A DNA stretch of 64,000 nucleotides, taken from the NCBI GenBank assembly GCA_963836735.1, contig CAWIKP010000020.1:124001-188000 (forward strand), in the 5' to 3' direction. Source of the DNA: JACCXG01 sp963836735 (GTDB lineage Bacteria; Acidobacteriota; Vicinamibacteria; Vicinamibacterales; 2-12-FULL-66-21). The first letter of the stretch is position 1. Every line of letters begins with the position of its first letter. Below, piece by piece: positions 38,300-45,964 of this stretch. Below the pieces are notes generated by a model. That model was not told where the DNA came from, ran no database searches, and saw nothing but the letters and a program-made list of their open reading frames with translations. A program made the translations under genes and the position numbers.

Positions 38300-41065
38300 T
38301 CACCTCATTTCCGTCACTTCGATCATTCCAAGCGGACCCGAACCCTCGGCGGTCTGGCTTCCGGCATCACGGAACGGCCGCAGCCACAGCTCCGAACGGG
38401 TGACCGGACCGTCGGCCGACAGCTCGACGGTCATCTGCGGATCGGGATGCGGGGCGAGCGTGATCGACGGCGGGAGCTCGCGGGGCTCACGCGGGGCCCG
38501 CGCCTTCGCTTTGACCGTGATCCCCGCCAGCGCGGCCACGAGACCGGCGCCAAGCAGCAGCCACACCAGCGGCATCGGTGGGTCCGGCGGAACGTTCACC
38601 GGGGGAGGCGCCACCCCGCCGGCACCAGGAGGTGGAACGGGCGGCGCCGCCAATACTACGGCGACGCCCGTTCCCGGTGGGACGCGTGAGGCCCCAGCCG
38701 GCTGCTGGGAAACCACGGTGTCCGGCGGGTCGTTCGACAGGGTGGTGCTCGCCTGCCCGAGCACCAGTCCACGGTCGGCGAGGATCGCCAGGGCCTGGTC
38801 ACGCGTCCTGCCCGTAAGGTCCGGAACTTCCAGCAGCGCGGTCACCTGCGGGGGAATGACCTCCGGCGGGACCGGCGCCGCCACCCAGATCGCGACGGGC
38901 GTGCCGACCTCGACACGGGTGCCGGCCGCCGGCTGCTGATCCACGATGCTGCCCGGCATCGCGACGCTGGTGCGGCTCTCGACCGCTCCGAGCACGAGCC
39001 GGCGGGTACGAAGAAGTGCGGTGGAGTCGCCGCGCGTGGAACCTCGCAGATCGGGCACCTGCACGCGCATCGGAACCGCCACCCAGAGCTGCACCGCGGT
39101 CCCGAGCTCGACGCTCTCACCAGCCCGCGGCGATTGGTCAACCACGACGCCTGCCGGTCCCTCGGTTTCACGTGTCGTCATCTCGCCCAGCTGCAGCTGC
39201 ACGTGTGTCAGCGCTGCAGAAGCGGCCTGGCGATTGCCGCCGCGGAGATCGGGAACGACGACGGTGAGCGGGACGGCCACCACCAGATCGACGGACGCGT
39301 TCGGCCTGACCGGCTGACGGGGCTGCGGCCGCTGCTCGATCACCGTCCCGGCCGGCTCGGCCGACTGGCGAGTCTGAACCGTCCCGACACGCAGCCGTTG
39401 GTTGGTGAGGATTGCGCCTGCGTCCGCCTCACGCCTGCCGATGACCGACGGCACCTCAATCGAAGCCGCCACCCACACGCGAACCACCGTGTCCCGGCGC
39501 GCCGGCGTTTCCGGTTGCGGCTGCTGATCGACGATCGTGCCGGGCGCCGCATCGACGAATCGTTCTTCGACCGTGCCCAGCCGGAGTCGTTTGGCACGGA
39601 GCCTCTCCGATGCGGCGCTGCGATCGAGACCGCGCAGATCCGGGATCGGGATCAGCGGCACCCCCGCCGAGAGCCATACATTCACGGCCGTTCCGGGCTT
39701 GACCTCGGTCTCCGGCAACGGGAGCTGATCGACGACACCGCCGGCCGGCAGCTCCGACTCGCGCCGCTCGGCAGTACCGAGCACCAGTCCCACACCCTCC
39801 AGGGTCCGCCGCGCGGTCGCGACCTCCTGACCCTGGAGTGGTGGCACGTGGATCAGCGGCAGCGGCTCGGCGATCCAGACATCGACGGTCGATCCGCAAG
39901 CGATCGGGGTCTCGGGAGCAGGACGCTGACCGATCACGGTCCCCGGCGACTTCTCGCTCGGACGGCGATCGACGCGGCCGAGGACCAGGTTCCGCCGGGC
40001 AAGCGCCTGGCGCGCGTCGGCCACGTCGCCCGACGCTATCCCCGGCACGACGCACGGCGGCGGCGCCCCTCGACCATGCTCGGGGCTGCCCTGAGCGGAG
40101 TCGAAGGGCGCTACGGCGATGGCGATGTCGATCGACGAATTGCACTTCACCATCGCGCGCGGCGCCGGGGCCTGCTTCAGGATCGTGCCCTCCCGTGCGG
40201 AGCGCGTCTCCACCTTCTCGACTCGTCCGATCGTCCATCCTCGAAGCCGCTCACGCACTTCGACATAGGAGTAATTCGTCAGAGTTGGCGCAGGACACAC
40301 GTCAACTGGCGGCTGCGGATCCACGATCGGCGGGGCCACGGCGATGGCGATGTCGATCGACGAATTGCACTTCACCATCGCGCGCGGCGCCGGGGCCTGC
40401 TTCAGGATGGTGCCTTCCTGCGCGGCGCGCGTTTCCACTCTCTCGACTCGTCCGATCGTCCAGCCCCGGAGCCGTTCACGCACCTCGACATAGGAGTGAG
40501 TCACAAGGCTTGGCGCCGCACAAACGTCAGCCGGCGGCTGCCTGTCGATGCCGCCGGGGAACGGCCGGCGGACGTCCACGTCCGGGGGAATTGGTCGACG
40601 GCTGGTGTTATCGGAATTCGTGGGCGGTCCATCCGACGTGGTGGAAGGGACCGGCCGCCGCACATCGACTCCGCCGGGGCCAGTCTGGCGGATGTCCGGA
40701 CTTCCATCTGACACGGACACATCGATGCGTGTCCCGCACCGCACCTGCGTACCAGGTTTCACTGACTGGCCGACGATCGTTCCTCTCGGCGCGGTGCTCT
40801 TCTGCAGCTGCGTGCTGCCGAGCGCGAGGTCGAATTTGGCCAGGACTGCGCTGGCCGATCCGGCGTTCGAGCGCGAGAGATCCGGCACCTCGCGCACGCA
40901 CACCTGCATCTGGGCGGTTCGCGCCGGCGCGGTCTGGAGAACGCGCGAAGGTGGAGTGGACCTGACGTCCTGGGGCATTGGCGCCGCCGCCGCCGATTGA
41001 CCGGCAGTCGGCAGGGTCAGAAGCGTGACGAAAGCGAGGCGAAGGGCTGCGTTTCTTTCAGGCAT
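38300..41065 (-). CDS. Membrane-anchored protein with ten PASTA repeats and no kinase domain
   Basis: ATG at 41065 follows AAAGGAGG. After a signal peptide (AALRLAFVTLLTLPTAGQSAAA) a run of ten PASTA-type repeats extends to about residue 810. Recognisable openings are VPDLSRS, APSLVTH, APTLTNY, VPGIASG, VPPLQGQ, IPDLRGL, VPSVIGR, VPDLRGG, VPDLRGS and VPDLTGR. PASTA units bind muropeptides or beta-lactams and normally sit on Ser/Thr kinases or penicillin-binding proteins. Here a Pro-rich linker leads to a single membrane helix (LVWLLLGAGLVAALAGI) and a ~70-residue tail (LPPSITLAPHPDPQMTVELS). Repeats 2 and 3 are nearly identical. A palindromic element encodes FDSAQGSPEHGRG between repeats 3 and 4. 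Confidence 0.85.
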   Translation of the reverse strand: MPERNAALRLAFVTLLTLPTAGQSAAAAPMPQDVRSTPPSRVLQTAPARTAQMQVCVREVPDLSRSNAGSASAVLAKFDLALGSTQLQKSTAPRGTIVGQSVKPGTQVRCGTRIDVSVSDGSPDIRQTGPGGVDVRRPVPSTTSDGPPTNSDNTSRRPIPPDVDVRRPFPGGIDRQPPADVCAAPSLVTHSYVEVRERLRGWTIGRVERVETRAAQEGTILKQAPAPRAMVKCNSSIDIAIAVAPPIVDPQPPVDVCPAPTLTNYSYVEVRERLRGWTIGRVEKVETRSAREGTILKQAPAPRAMVKCNSSIDIAIAVAPFDSAQGSPEHGRGAPPPCVVPGIASGDVADARQALARRNLVLGRVDRRPSEKSPGTVIGQRPAPETPIACGSTVDVWIAEPLPLIHVPPLQGQEVATARRTLEGVGLVLGTAERRESELPAGGVVDQLPLPETEVKPGTAVNVWLSAGVPLIPIPDLRGLDRSAASERLRAKRLRLGTVEERFVDAAPGTIVDQQPQPETPARRDTVVRVWVAASIEVPSVIGRREADAGAILTNQRLRVGTVQTRQSAEPAGTVIEQRPQPRQPVRPNASVDLVVAVPLTVVVPDLRGGNRQAASAALTHVQLQLGEMTTRETEGPAGVVVDQSPRAGESVELGTAVQLWVAVPMRVQVPDLRGSTRGDSTALLRTRRLVLGAVESRTSVAMPGSIVDQQPAAGTRVEVGTPVAIWVAAPVPPEVIPPQVTALLEVPDLTGRTRDQALAILADRGLVLGQASTTLSNDPPDTVVSQQPAGASRVPPGTGVAVVLAAPPVPPPGAGGVAPPPVNVPPDPPMPLVWLLLGAGLVAALAGITVKAKARAPREPRELPPSITLAPHPDPQMTVELSADGPVTRSELWLRPFRDAGSQTAEGSGPLGMIEVTEMR
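40067..40109. repeat. Palindromic element inserted in-frame in the PASTA gene
   Basis: CCCTCGACCATGCTCGGGGC pairs imperfectly with GCCCTGAGCGGAGTCGAAGGG. The same family (CCCTTCGAC..CTCAGGG) lies intergenically at 60077-60118. Here it is translated without disturbing the frame, adding FDSAQGSPEHGRG between two PASTA repeats. Confidence 0.8.
40115..40526. repeat. Tandem duplication encoding PASTA repeats 2 and 3
   Basis: Two ~190-nt copies start near 40115 and 40339 (offset 224 nt). They share long identical stretches such as GGCGATGTCGATCGACGAAT and GCGCGCGGCGCCGGGGCCTG. The encoded repeats differ at a handful of residues, indicating recent duplication. Confidence 0.85.
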
Positions 41066-41159
41066 ACCCCCACCTCCTTTCGAAGCCGGGGTCACGATTC
41101 AGTGCGGAAACTTATCTCCAACTTACGGTTGGTCCGGGGTGGGGGTTCGGAAGGGGCTA

Positions 41160-41239
41160 GCTGGTCCGCTGGTCGGCAGGTTCGCGATCCGGCGGTCTAG
41201 CGGTCCAGCGGTCCAGCGGACCAGCGGACCAGCGGACCG
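41160..41239. repeat. Octamer STRR palindrome (GGACCAGC family)
   Basis: GGTCCGCTGGTC at the left end faces GACCAGCGGACC at the right. GCGGTCCA units between them run toward GCGGACCA units. It is the same octamer family as 25446-25691 and lies in the divergent region between the PASTA and DUF2235 genes. Confidence 0.85.
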
Positions 41240-41292
41240 GGAATTACGTATCTCCCATCTAAGTTCGGGCAACACGCCACGAGGTAGTTCTG

Positions 41293-42954
41293 ATGGCGAA
41301 GCGCATTGTCGTCTGCTCGGACGGGACCGGCAACACGGCGATCAAGGGACGCGGGACCAACGTGTTCAAGCTGTTCGAGGCGGTGGATCTCGACAGCCAC
41401 CGGTTCGATCCGGCCGTGACCCCGCAGATCGCGATCTACGACGACGGGGTCGGGACCGAGGATTTCAAACCGTTGAAGCTGCTGGGCGGTGCGACGGGAT
41501 GGGGTCTCAGCCGCAATGTGAAGCACCTGTATGCCGAGCTCGCGCGCGTCTACGATCCCGGCGACGAGATCTACATGTTCGGCTTCAGCCGCGGCGCGTT
41601 CACGGTGCGAACGCTGGTCGGCCTGATCGGCGCCTGCGGACTGATCGATCCTCGGAAGCTGCAGCCGCGAACCTCGCGCGCCTTCCACGCCGCAGTGAAG
41701 AAGGCCTACAGCGCTTACCGCGCGTGCTATCAGCCGCTCTTGAAGCAGCTGTTCGTGAAGCCCTCGCCAGGCAAGGCCCTGCGCTTCAAGCAGCGCTATG
41801 CCTATCCCGTCGACGTCCGGATCCGGTTCGTCGGCGTCTGGGACACCGTGGACGCCGTCGGACTGCCCTTTCATCTCGGCGATCTCCTGAATGCCACCAT
41901 CCACCGGTTCAAGTTTCCGGATCTCACGTTGAGTCCGATCGTCGATCGCGCGTGTCACGCGCTCGCGATCGACGACGAGCGGCAGACGTTCCATCCGTTG
42001 ATGTGGAAGGAAACGAAGGAGGAGGCGCCGCGCATTTCGCAGGTGTGGTTCGCTGGTGCTCACTCCAACGTCGGCGGCGGCTATCCCAAGCAGGGGATGT
42101 CGTTCGTCGCGCTCGACTGGATGCTGGAGGAGGCGGCGCAGGCGGGGGCGCCGTTCGGCCAGCACGGTCTGCGCCTGAACAAGAGCGACCGCGACTGGTT
42201 CCGCGAGCACGCGAGCGTGGACGACAAGCTCTACGACCCGCGCGCCGGCGCCGGGATGTTCTACCGGCGACGCATCCGCGACATCAGGAAGATCTGTGAC
42301 GCCCACGGCGTGCGTCCCAGGATTCACGTCAGCGTGCTCGAGCGCATCGCGCACGGGACCGACGACTATTCACCCGGCAACCTTCCGGCGGATGCCGACG
42401 TCGTTTTCACCCCGCCGCCCAACGCCGCCAACACCGAGCTGGCCCGGCGTCGCGCCGCCGGCGTTCAGAACGTGCTGGCGACACTCCCGCGCGGAAGCCT
42501 CCTGCAACGCGTCACGCGCGAGATGGCCTTGGGACAGCTGTCCTACTACATCTACCTGGTGACCTGCCTGATCTTCCTCGCGAGCGCGTGGCAGGCGGGA
42601 CCGGTGCGGCTCCTGCGGGATCCTTCGGGCGCGCTCGCGACGTTCGGGGCACTCGGCGTCGCGACGCTGACCGACCCGCTGGACACGGCCGGCCGCATCG
42701 CAGGTCAGGCCTGGGAGCAGCCGTGGCTCTTCGGATCGCTTGGCGTCGGTTTCGCGATCGCCTATCTGCTGACGCTCTTCGTGGACCGGCGCATGAGCGC
42801 GGAATTCTCAGGCTTCTGGTTCCTGAAGCAGGAGGAGCTGCGCGACGCGCTCAAGCAGGCGCGCGTCGACGCGAGAGCCTCTTCCGGGTGTCAGGCAGTG
42901 AATCGTGAACGGTCGCCGCGTGTCATCAGCGACCGTTCACGATTCACTGCCTGA
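41293..42954 (+). CDS. DUF2235 (Tle1-like) alpha/beta-hydrolase with C-terminal membrane helices
   Basis: The N-terminus MAKRIVVCSDGTGNTAIKGRG is the DUF2235 signature. The nucleophile elbow GFSRGA places the catalytic Ser at S99, and VRIRFVGVWDTVDAVG supplies the Asp region. WFAGAHSNVGGGYP supplies the His and glycine motif. This fold is shared with type VI secretion phospholipase effectors of the Tle1 type but is also common in non-secreted proteins. Residues ~415-515 contain two hydrophobic segments (YYIYLVTCLIFLASAWQ, FGSLGVGFAIAYLLTLF), suggesting membrane association. The last ~22 codons are encoded by a hairpin element holding the stop codon. It is divergent from the PASTA gene across a 227-nt region. 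Confidence 0.85.
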   Translation: MAKRIVVCSDGTGNTAIKGRGTNVFKLFEAVDLDSHRFDPAVTPQIAIYDDGVGTEDFKPLKLLGGATGWGLSRNVKHLYAELARVYDPGDEIYMFGFSRGAFTVRTLVGLIGACGLIDPRKLQPRTSRAFHAAVKKAYSAYRACYQPLLKQLFVKPSPGKALRFKQRYAYPVDVRIRFVGVWDTVDAVGLPFHLGDLLNATIHRFKFPDLTLSPIVDRACHALAIDDERQTFHPLMWKETKEEAPRISQVWFAGAHSNVGGGYPKQGMSFVALDWMLEEAAQAGAPFGQHGLRLNKSDRDWFREHASVDDKLYDPRAGAGMFYRRRIRDIRKICDAHGVRPRIHVSVLERIAHGTDDYSPGNLPADADVVFTPPPNAANTELARRRAAGVQNVLATLPRGSLLQRVTREMALGQLSYYIYLVTCLIFLASAWQAGPVRLLRDPSGALATFGALGVATLTDPLDTAGRIAGQAWEQPWLFGSLGVGFAIAYLLTLFVDRRMSAEFSGFWFLKQEELRDALKQARVDARASSGCQAVNRERSPRVISDRSRFTA

Positions 42955-42957
42955 CAC
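42888..42957. repeat. Perfect 29-bp inverted repeat between convergent genes
   Basis: Arms 42888-42916 (GTGTCAGGCAGTGAATCGTG..) and 42929-42957 are exact complements around a 12-nt loop. The TGA of the DUF2235 gene at 42952-42954 lies in the right arm, and the convergent isomerase ends 5 nt beyond. No T-tract is seen on either side. It may act as a bidirectional terminator or be a mobile palindrome. Confidence 0.95.
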
Positions 42958-42961
42958 CGCC

Positions 42962-43911
42962 TCACGCCAGCTGCGGCGCGGGCACCAGACGCTTCATGTA
43001 GGTGAGGGCCTGGACGTTGGCCTCGTCGATCTCGGCAATGCCGGCAATCTGGTGATCCCGGACGCAGGGCAGGCAGTACTCCGACACGAGGTAACCGGCG
43101 TACCCGGCCCGCTGCAACTCCTCGAGGAACACGCGGTAGTTGATCGGCCCGCCGACTGACGGCGCCGGCTGCTGGACGACCGCGCCTCCTGCTCCCTCCG
43201 AGAAATTCCAGGCGCCGAAGTGCGTGAGCAGGATGTGCGGGCCGCAGGCGCGGACCGCCTCGCGGATGTAGTCGTCGCTCTGCCGCTCGTGGAACAGCGG
43301 GGCGTCGAGACACAGGCCGATGTTCGGGCGATCCACCTCGCGCATCATCGCGAGCGTGTCTTCGTATCCGGGCCGCAGCACGGGCGCGTGGTTCTGCAGC
43401 GCGAGGGTGACGCCGCGCTCCCGTGCATGGTCCGCCGCCTCGCGCAGCCCTGTCACCGCCCGCCGCCAGCGGCGCAGATCGGCTGGATACAAGGACCTGT
43501 AGTAGTTGCCCTTTTCGTAGGAGGCGTAGAACGCTGTCTCGTCCTCGTCGTTGACCACGCCCGGCCAGGCCGCGAAGACCTTCACGATCCGCACTTCGAG
43601 ATCCGATGCGAGATCGATGACCAGCCGCATCATCGCCAGGTTGTTCTCCCGTTCCTCCATGAGCGGGCTGGCGAAATTCGACAGTGCTCTCGATCGCGCA
43701 GATCTCGACGCCTTCCGCCGCGGCGGCCGACTTGATGGCCTGCCGATCCCCGGCTGGTCAGATCCAGCGGCGACGCCACCGGCCGCTTGGTCTCGATCGA
43801 CAGCCCATCGAACCCGAGCGCCCGCGCCTTGCGAATCTGCTCGAGCAGCGTCAGCGCGGGGCCCTGGTAGAACTGGCCGGAATACGTGACCGACAGGAAG
43901 GCGAATTTCAT
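42962..43911 (-). CDS. Sugar phosphate isomerase/epimerase (frameshifted)
   Basis: Start at 43911 (MKFAFLSVTYSGQFYQGPAL). The TIM-barrel family motifs are KARALGFDGLSIETKRPVAS, NFASPLMEERENNLAMMRLV, VTLALQNHAPVLRPG, PNIGLCLDAPLFHE, ILLTHFGAWNF and YLVSEYCLPCV, giving the Glu/Asp/His metal site. Shifts near 43745 and 43685 scramble ~25 codons between the first and second motifs. It lacks a signal peptide and is probably a cytoplasmic sugar or inositol-type isomerase; substrate unknown. It is followed by a perfect inverted repeat and preceded, 7 nt upstream, by the small secreted protein gene. Confidence 0.8.
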
Positions 43912-43918
43912 GGCGTCC

Positions 43919-44395
43919 TCAGTTCTTCTTGTAGGTGCTCTTGGTTGTAATCGGCCCGCCGCCGCCCTGGAAGTCCGGGCGGGTGGATTCGACGAGCAGG
44001 TTGCCGGACGGATCGAGCGACATCGACATGGTGACCTGCACGGGGTTGCCATCGAAGGTCAGCGTCGTGTCGACCTTCAACGTCCCGCCGTCCCACTTCG
44101 TCTTCGAAACCTGGTCGATGGTGTTCCCTTGAACGGTCAGCGTGTTCTTGCTCTCGGAGCCGTCCAGCTTGTAGGTCGTCGTGAACTCTCCCATCTGCGT
44201 CGTCCGCTTGATGGTGATCGCAGTGGCGTCCTGCGTGATGACGGCTTCCTGCCCGATCCCGCCGCCGAAGCCGCCGGGGGGTGCTGAGGGATTCGGGACG
44301 AGGGTCCATTTCCCGGCGAAATCGGGTGTCTGAGCCGAGGCAACCGCCGCGACCAGGATCGCGGCGAGGGCAAGAGGCACACGGGCAAATCTCAT
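43919..44395 (-). CDS. Small secreted protein of unknown function
   Basis: The product is 158 residues. Signal peptide RFARVPLALAAILVAAVASA is followed by DFAGKWTLVPNPSAPPGGFG and antiparallel strands (AVITQDATAITIKRTTQMGE, FTTTYKLDGSESKNTLTVQG, KVDTTLTFDGNPVQVTMSMS). The pattern resembles small lipocalin-like exported proteins common in Acidobacteriota, with no catalytic residues apparent. It precedes the sugar isomerase by 7 nt on the same strand, suggesting co-transcription. Confidence 0.75.
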   Translation of the reverse strand: MRFARVPLALAAILVAAVASAQTPDFAGKWTLVPNPSAPPGGFGGGIGQEAVITQDATAITIKRTTQMGEFTTTYKLDGSESKNTLTVQGNTIDQVSKTKWDGGTLKVDTTLTFDGNPVQVTMSMSLDPSGNLLVESTRPDFQGGGGPITTKSTYKKN

Positions 44396-44496
44396 GAATG
44401 GCTCCAGCGACAAGATGTAAAGCCGGGATTTTACTGCTTCCGGGTTCGGACGGGCCAACTTGCGAGATGAGGGCAGGAGAGCACGCACAAAAATCG

Positions 44497-44525
44497 AGGC
44501 AACGGATCTCCTGGGTCCGTTGCCT
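44497..44525 (-). terminator. Rho-independent terminator after the DUF4142 gene
   Basis: A 10-bp stem (AGGCAACGGA / TCCGTTGCCT) with a 9-nt loop lies 25 nt past the DUF4142 stop. On the minus strand it is followed by CGATTTTTG, giving the T-tract of a classical intrinsic terminator. Confidence 0.85.
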
Positions 44526-44550
44526 CAATGGCTTCTGCCGCCTCGCGCCG

Positions 44551-45240
44551 TTACGGCGTGGTCGTCTTGCGCTTGAGGCCCTTCTGCAGATCCTTGGCTG
44601 CCTGCAGATGGGCGAACGCCACCGGGTAGGTGTCGGCGGCCCACTGATTCAGGCGGAAGGTGACCGGGTTGTCACTCTTCTCCGCGGTAACGGCGACCGT
44701 TTCGCCCTTGGCTTCGACCGTCTTGCCCGTCGCCGGCTCCGTGTGCTCCGCCTTCCACTTCGACAGGGTGTCCTTGTCGATGCGGGACTCGAGCTTGTCG
44801 ACAAAGTTCTGGTGACCGTCGACCATCATGTCGGCATAGTCCCGATCGAAGTCCGCGCCGCTCTTGGCTGCCAGCTTCTCCCCTTTGTCCTTGTGGTCGT
44901 CATCGACCTGTGCCGGCAGCTCGATGTGATTCTCGGTCGCGATGGTCTTCAGCGCGTCGCCGGCCTTCGTGTGGTCGTCGATCATCATCTGCCCGAACTT
45001 CTTGACGTTCGGGTCCATGGCCTTCTCCTGGGCCATACGGCCAAGCTCGATCTCGGCCATGCTCCCGATCGCGGCATCCTTCACGAAGTCGTTGTCGCCC
45101 CTGCTGACGTCGGCAGCGCCAGAGGTCCCGACCGGCGAACCGGTCTCGGGGTTGGTCGTCTTTGCGCTCCCGTTGTCACCGCGGCAGCCGACCGTGAGCG
45201 CCGCCGCCAGTGCCAGAGAGAGGAAACACATCCGCTTCAT
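44551..45240 (-). CDS. DUF4142 ferritin-like lipoprotein
   Basis: ATG at 45240 has AGGAGG about 8 nt upstream. A lipoprotein-type signal (FLSLALAAALTVGC) is followed by the DUF4142 helical bundle: FVKDAAIGSMAEIELGRMAQ, VKKFGQMMIDDHTKAGDALK, GADFDRDYADMMVDGHQNFV and DTYPVAFAHLQAAKDLQKGL. The DDHTKA and DGHQ motifs are family hallmarks resembling ferritin-like helices. A periplasmic stress-related role is suggested by family reports, not by anything in this context. It ends at a strong intrinsic terminator and is divergent from the ECF sigma gene. Confidence 0.9.
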   Translation of the reverse strand: MKRMCFLSLALAAALTVGCRGDNGSAKTTNPETGSPVGTSGAADVSRGDNDFVKDAAIGSMAEIELGRMAQEKAMDPNVKKFGQMMIDDHTKAGDALKTIATENHIELPAQVDDDHKDKGEKLAAKSGADFDRDYADMMVDGHQNFVDKLESRIDKDTLSKWKAEHTEPATGKTVEAKGETVAVTAEKSDNPVTFRLNQWAADTYPVAFAHLQAAKDLQKGLKRKTTTP

Positions 45241-45307
45241 ATAGTTGTCCTCCTGATTCCACATAGCCTTGCTATCAAGAGAGGTATTGCAATTCGGGAG
45301 ACCTGAG

Positions 45308-45336
45308 CTGGGGCTCGGGGCTGGGTCCTGGGGCTA
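45308..45336. repeat. Degenerate heptamer repeat upstream of the ECF sigma gene
   Basis: GGGGCTC-GGGGCTG-GGTCCTG-GGGCTA units in tandem occupy the space about 20 nt before the sigma-factor start. They look like a relative of the TCCCGAG family with only one arm. Confidence 0.6.
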
Positions 45337-45356
45337 ATTGGTTAGACTACCCACCC

Positions 45357-45962
45357 ATGACGGACCGGGATCCGGCCAATACCGAGATCACCGCGCTCCT
45401 GCACGCGCACGCCGCGGGGGATACCAGCGCGCTTCAGCAGCTGCTGCCCCGTGTGTATGGGGAGCTGCGCCGGATTGCGCGCATACGGCTCAGGCGTGAG
45501 CGGAGCGGGCACACCCTGGCGGCAACGGACCTGGTGCACGAGGCGTACCTGAAGCTCCTGCCGGTGGAGCGAGTGGACTGGCGCAGCCGCGCGCACTTCT
45601 TTGCCATCGCGTCCAGGGCCATGCGCAACGTGCTGGTCGATCACGCGCTCAAGCGCGGCGCGGCGAAACGCGGGGCCGGCGCGACCCTCTTGGCGATCGA
45701 AGACCACGACGCCGCCGCCGAACAGCCGCTGGACGATCTGATTGCCTTGAGCGAGGCACTCAACCGCCTGGAACAGTTCGATGCCCGCCAGGCTCAGGTC
45801 GTCGAATGCCGGTTCTTTGGCGGGTTGAGCCTCGAGGAAACGGCCGAAGCGCTCAATACCTCGCCAGCGACGGTCAGCCGCGACTGGACCTTCGCGCGCG
45901 CGTGGCTCCACAACGAGCTCGCCAAGGCATCGCCCGGCGGTGGCCGTCCCCAGGCGACGTGA
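45357..45962 (+). CDS. ECF-type RNA polymerase sigma factor (acidobacterial/planctomycete SigSF type)
   Basis: 201 residues. Sigma region 2 shows LQQLLPRVYGELRRIARIRL, TLAATDLVHEAYLKLL and WRSRAHFFAIASRAMRNVLVDH. Region 4 shows ARQAQVVECRFFGGLSLEET and the helix-turn-helix NTSPATVSRDWTFARAWL. This is the ECF subfamily that is very frequently encoded next to Ser/Thr kinases in Acidobacteriota and Planctomycetota. The kinase gene begins 2 nt after its stop, so kinase-dependent control of the sigma factor is a reasonable inference. The coding start at 45357 lies shortly after a degenerate repeat. Confidence 0.93.
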   Translation: MTDRDPANTEITALLHAHAAGDTSALQQLLPRVYGELRRIARIRLRRERSGHTLAATDLVHEAYLKLLPVERVDWRSRAHFFAIASRAMRNVLVDHALKRGAAKRGAGATLLAIEDHDAAAEQPLDDLIALSEALNRLEQFDARQAQVVECRFFGGLSLEETAEALNTSPATVSRDWTFARAWLHNELAKASPGGGRPQAT

Positions 45963-45964
45963 TC

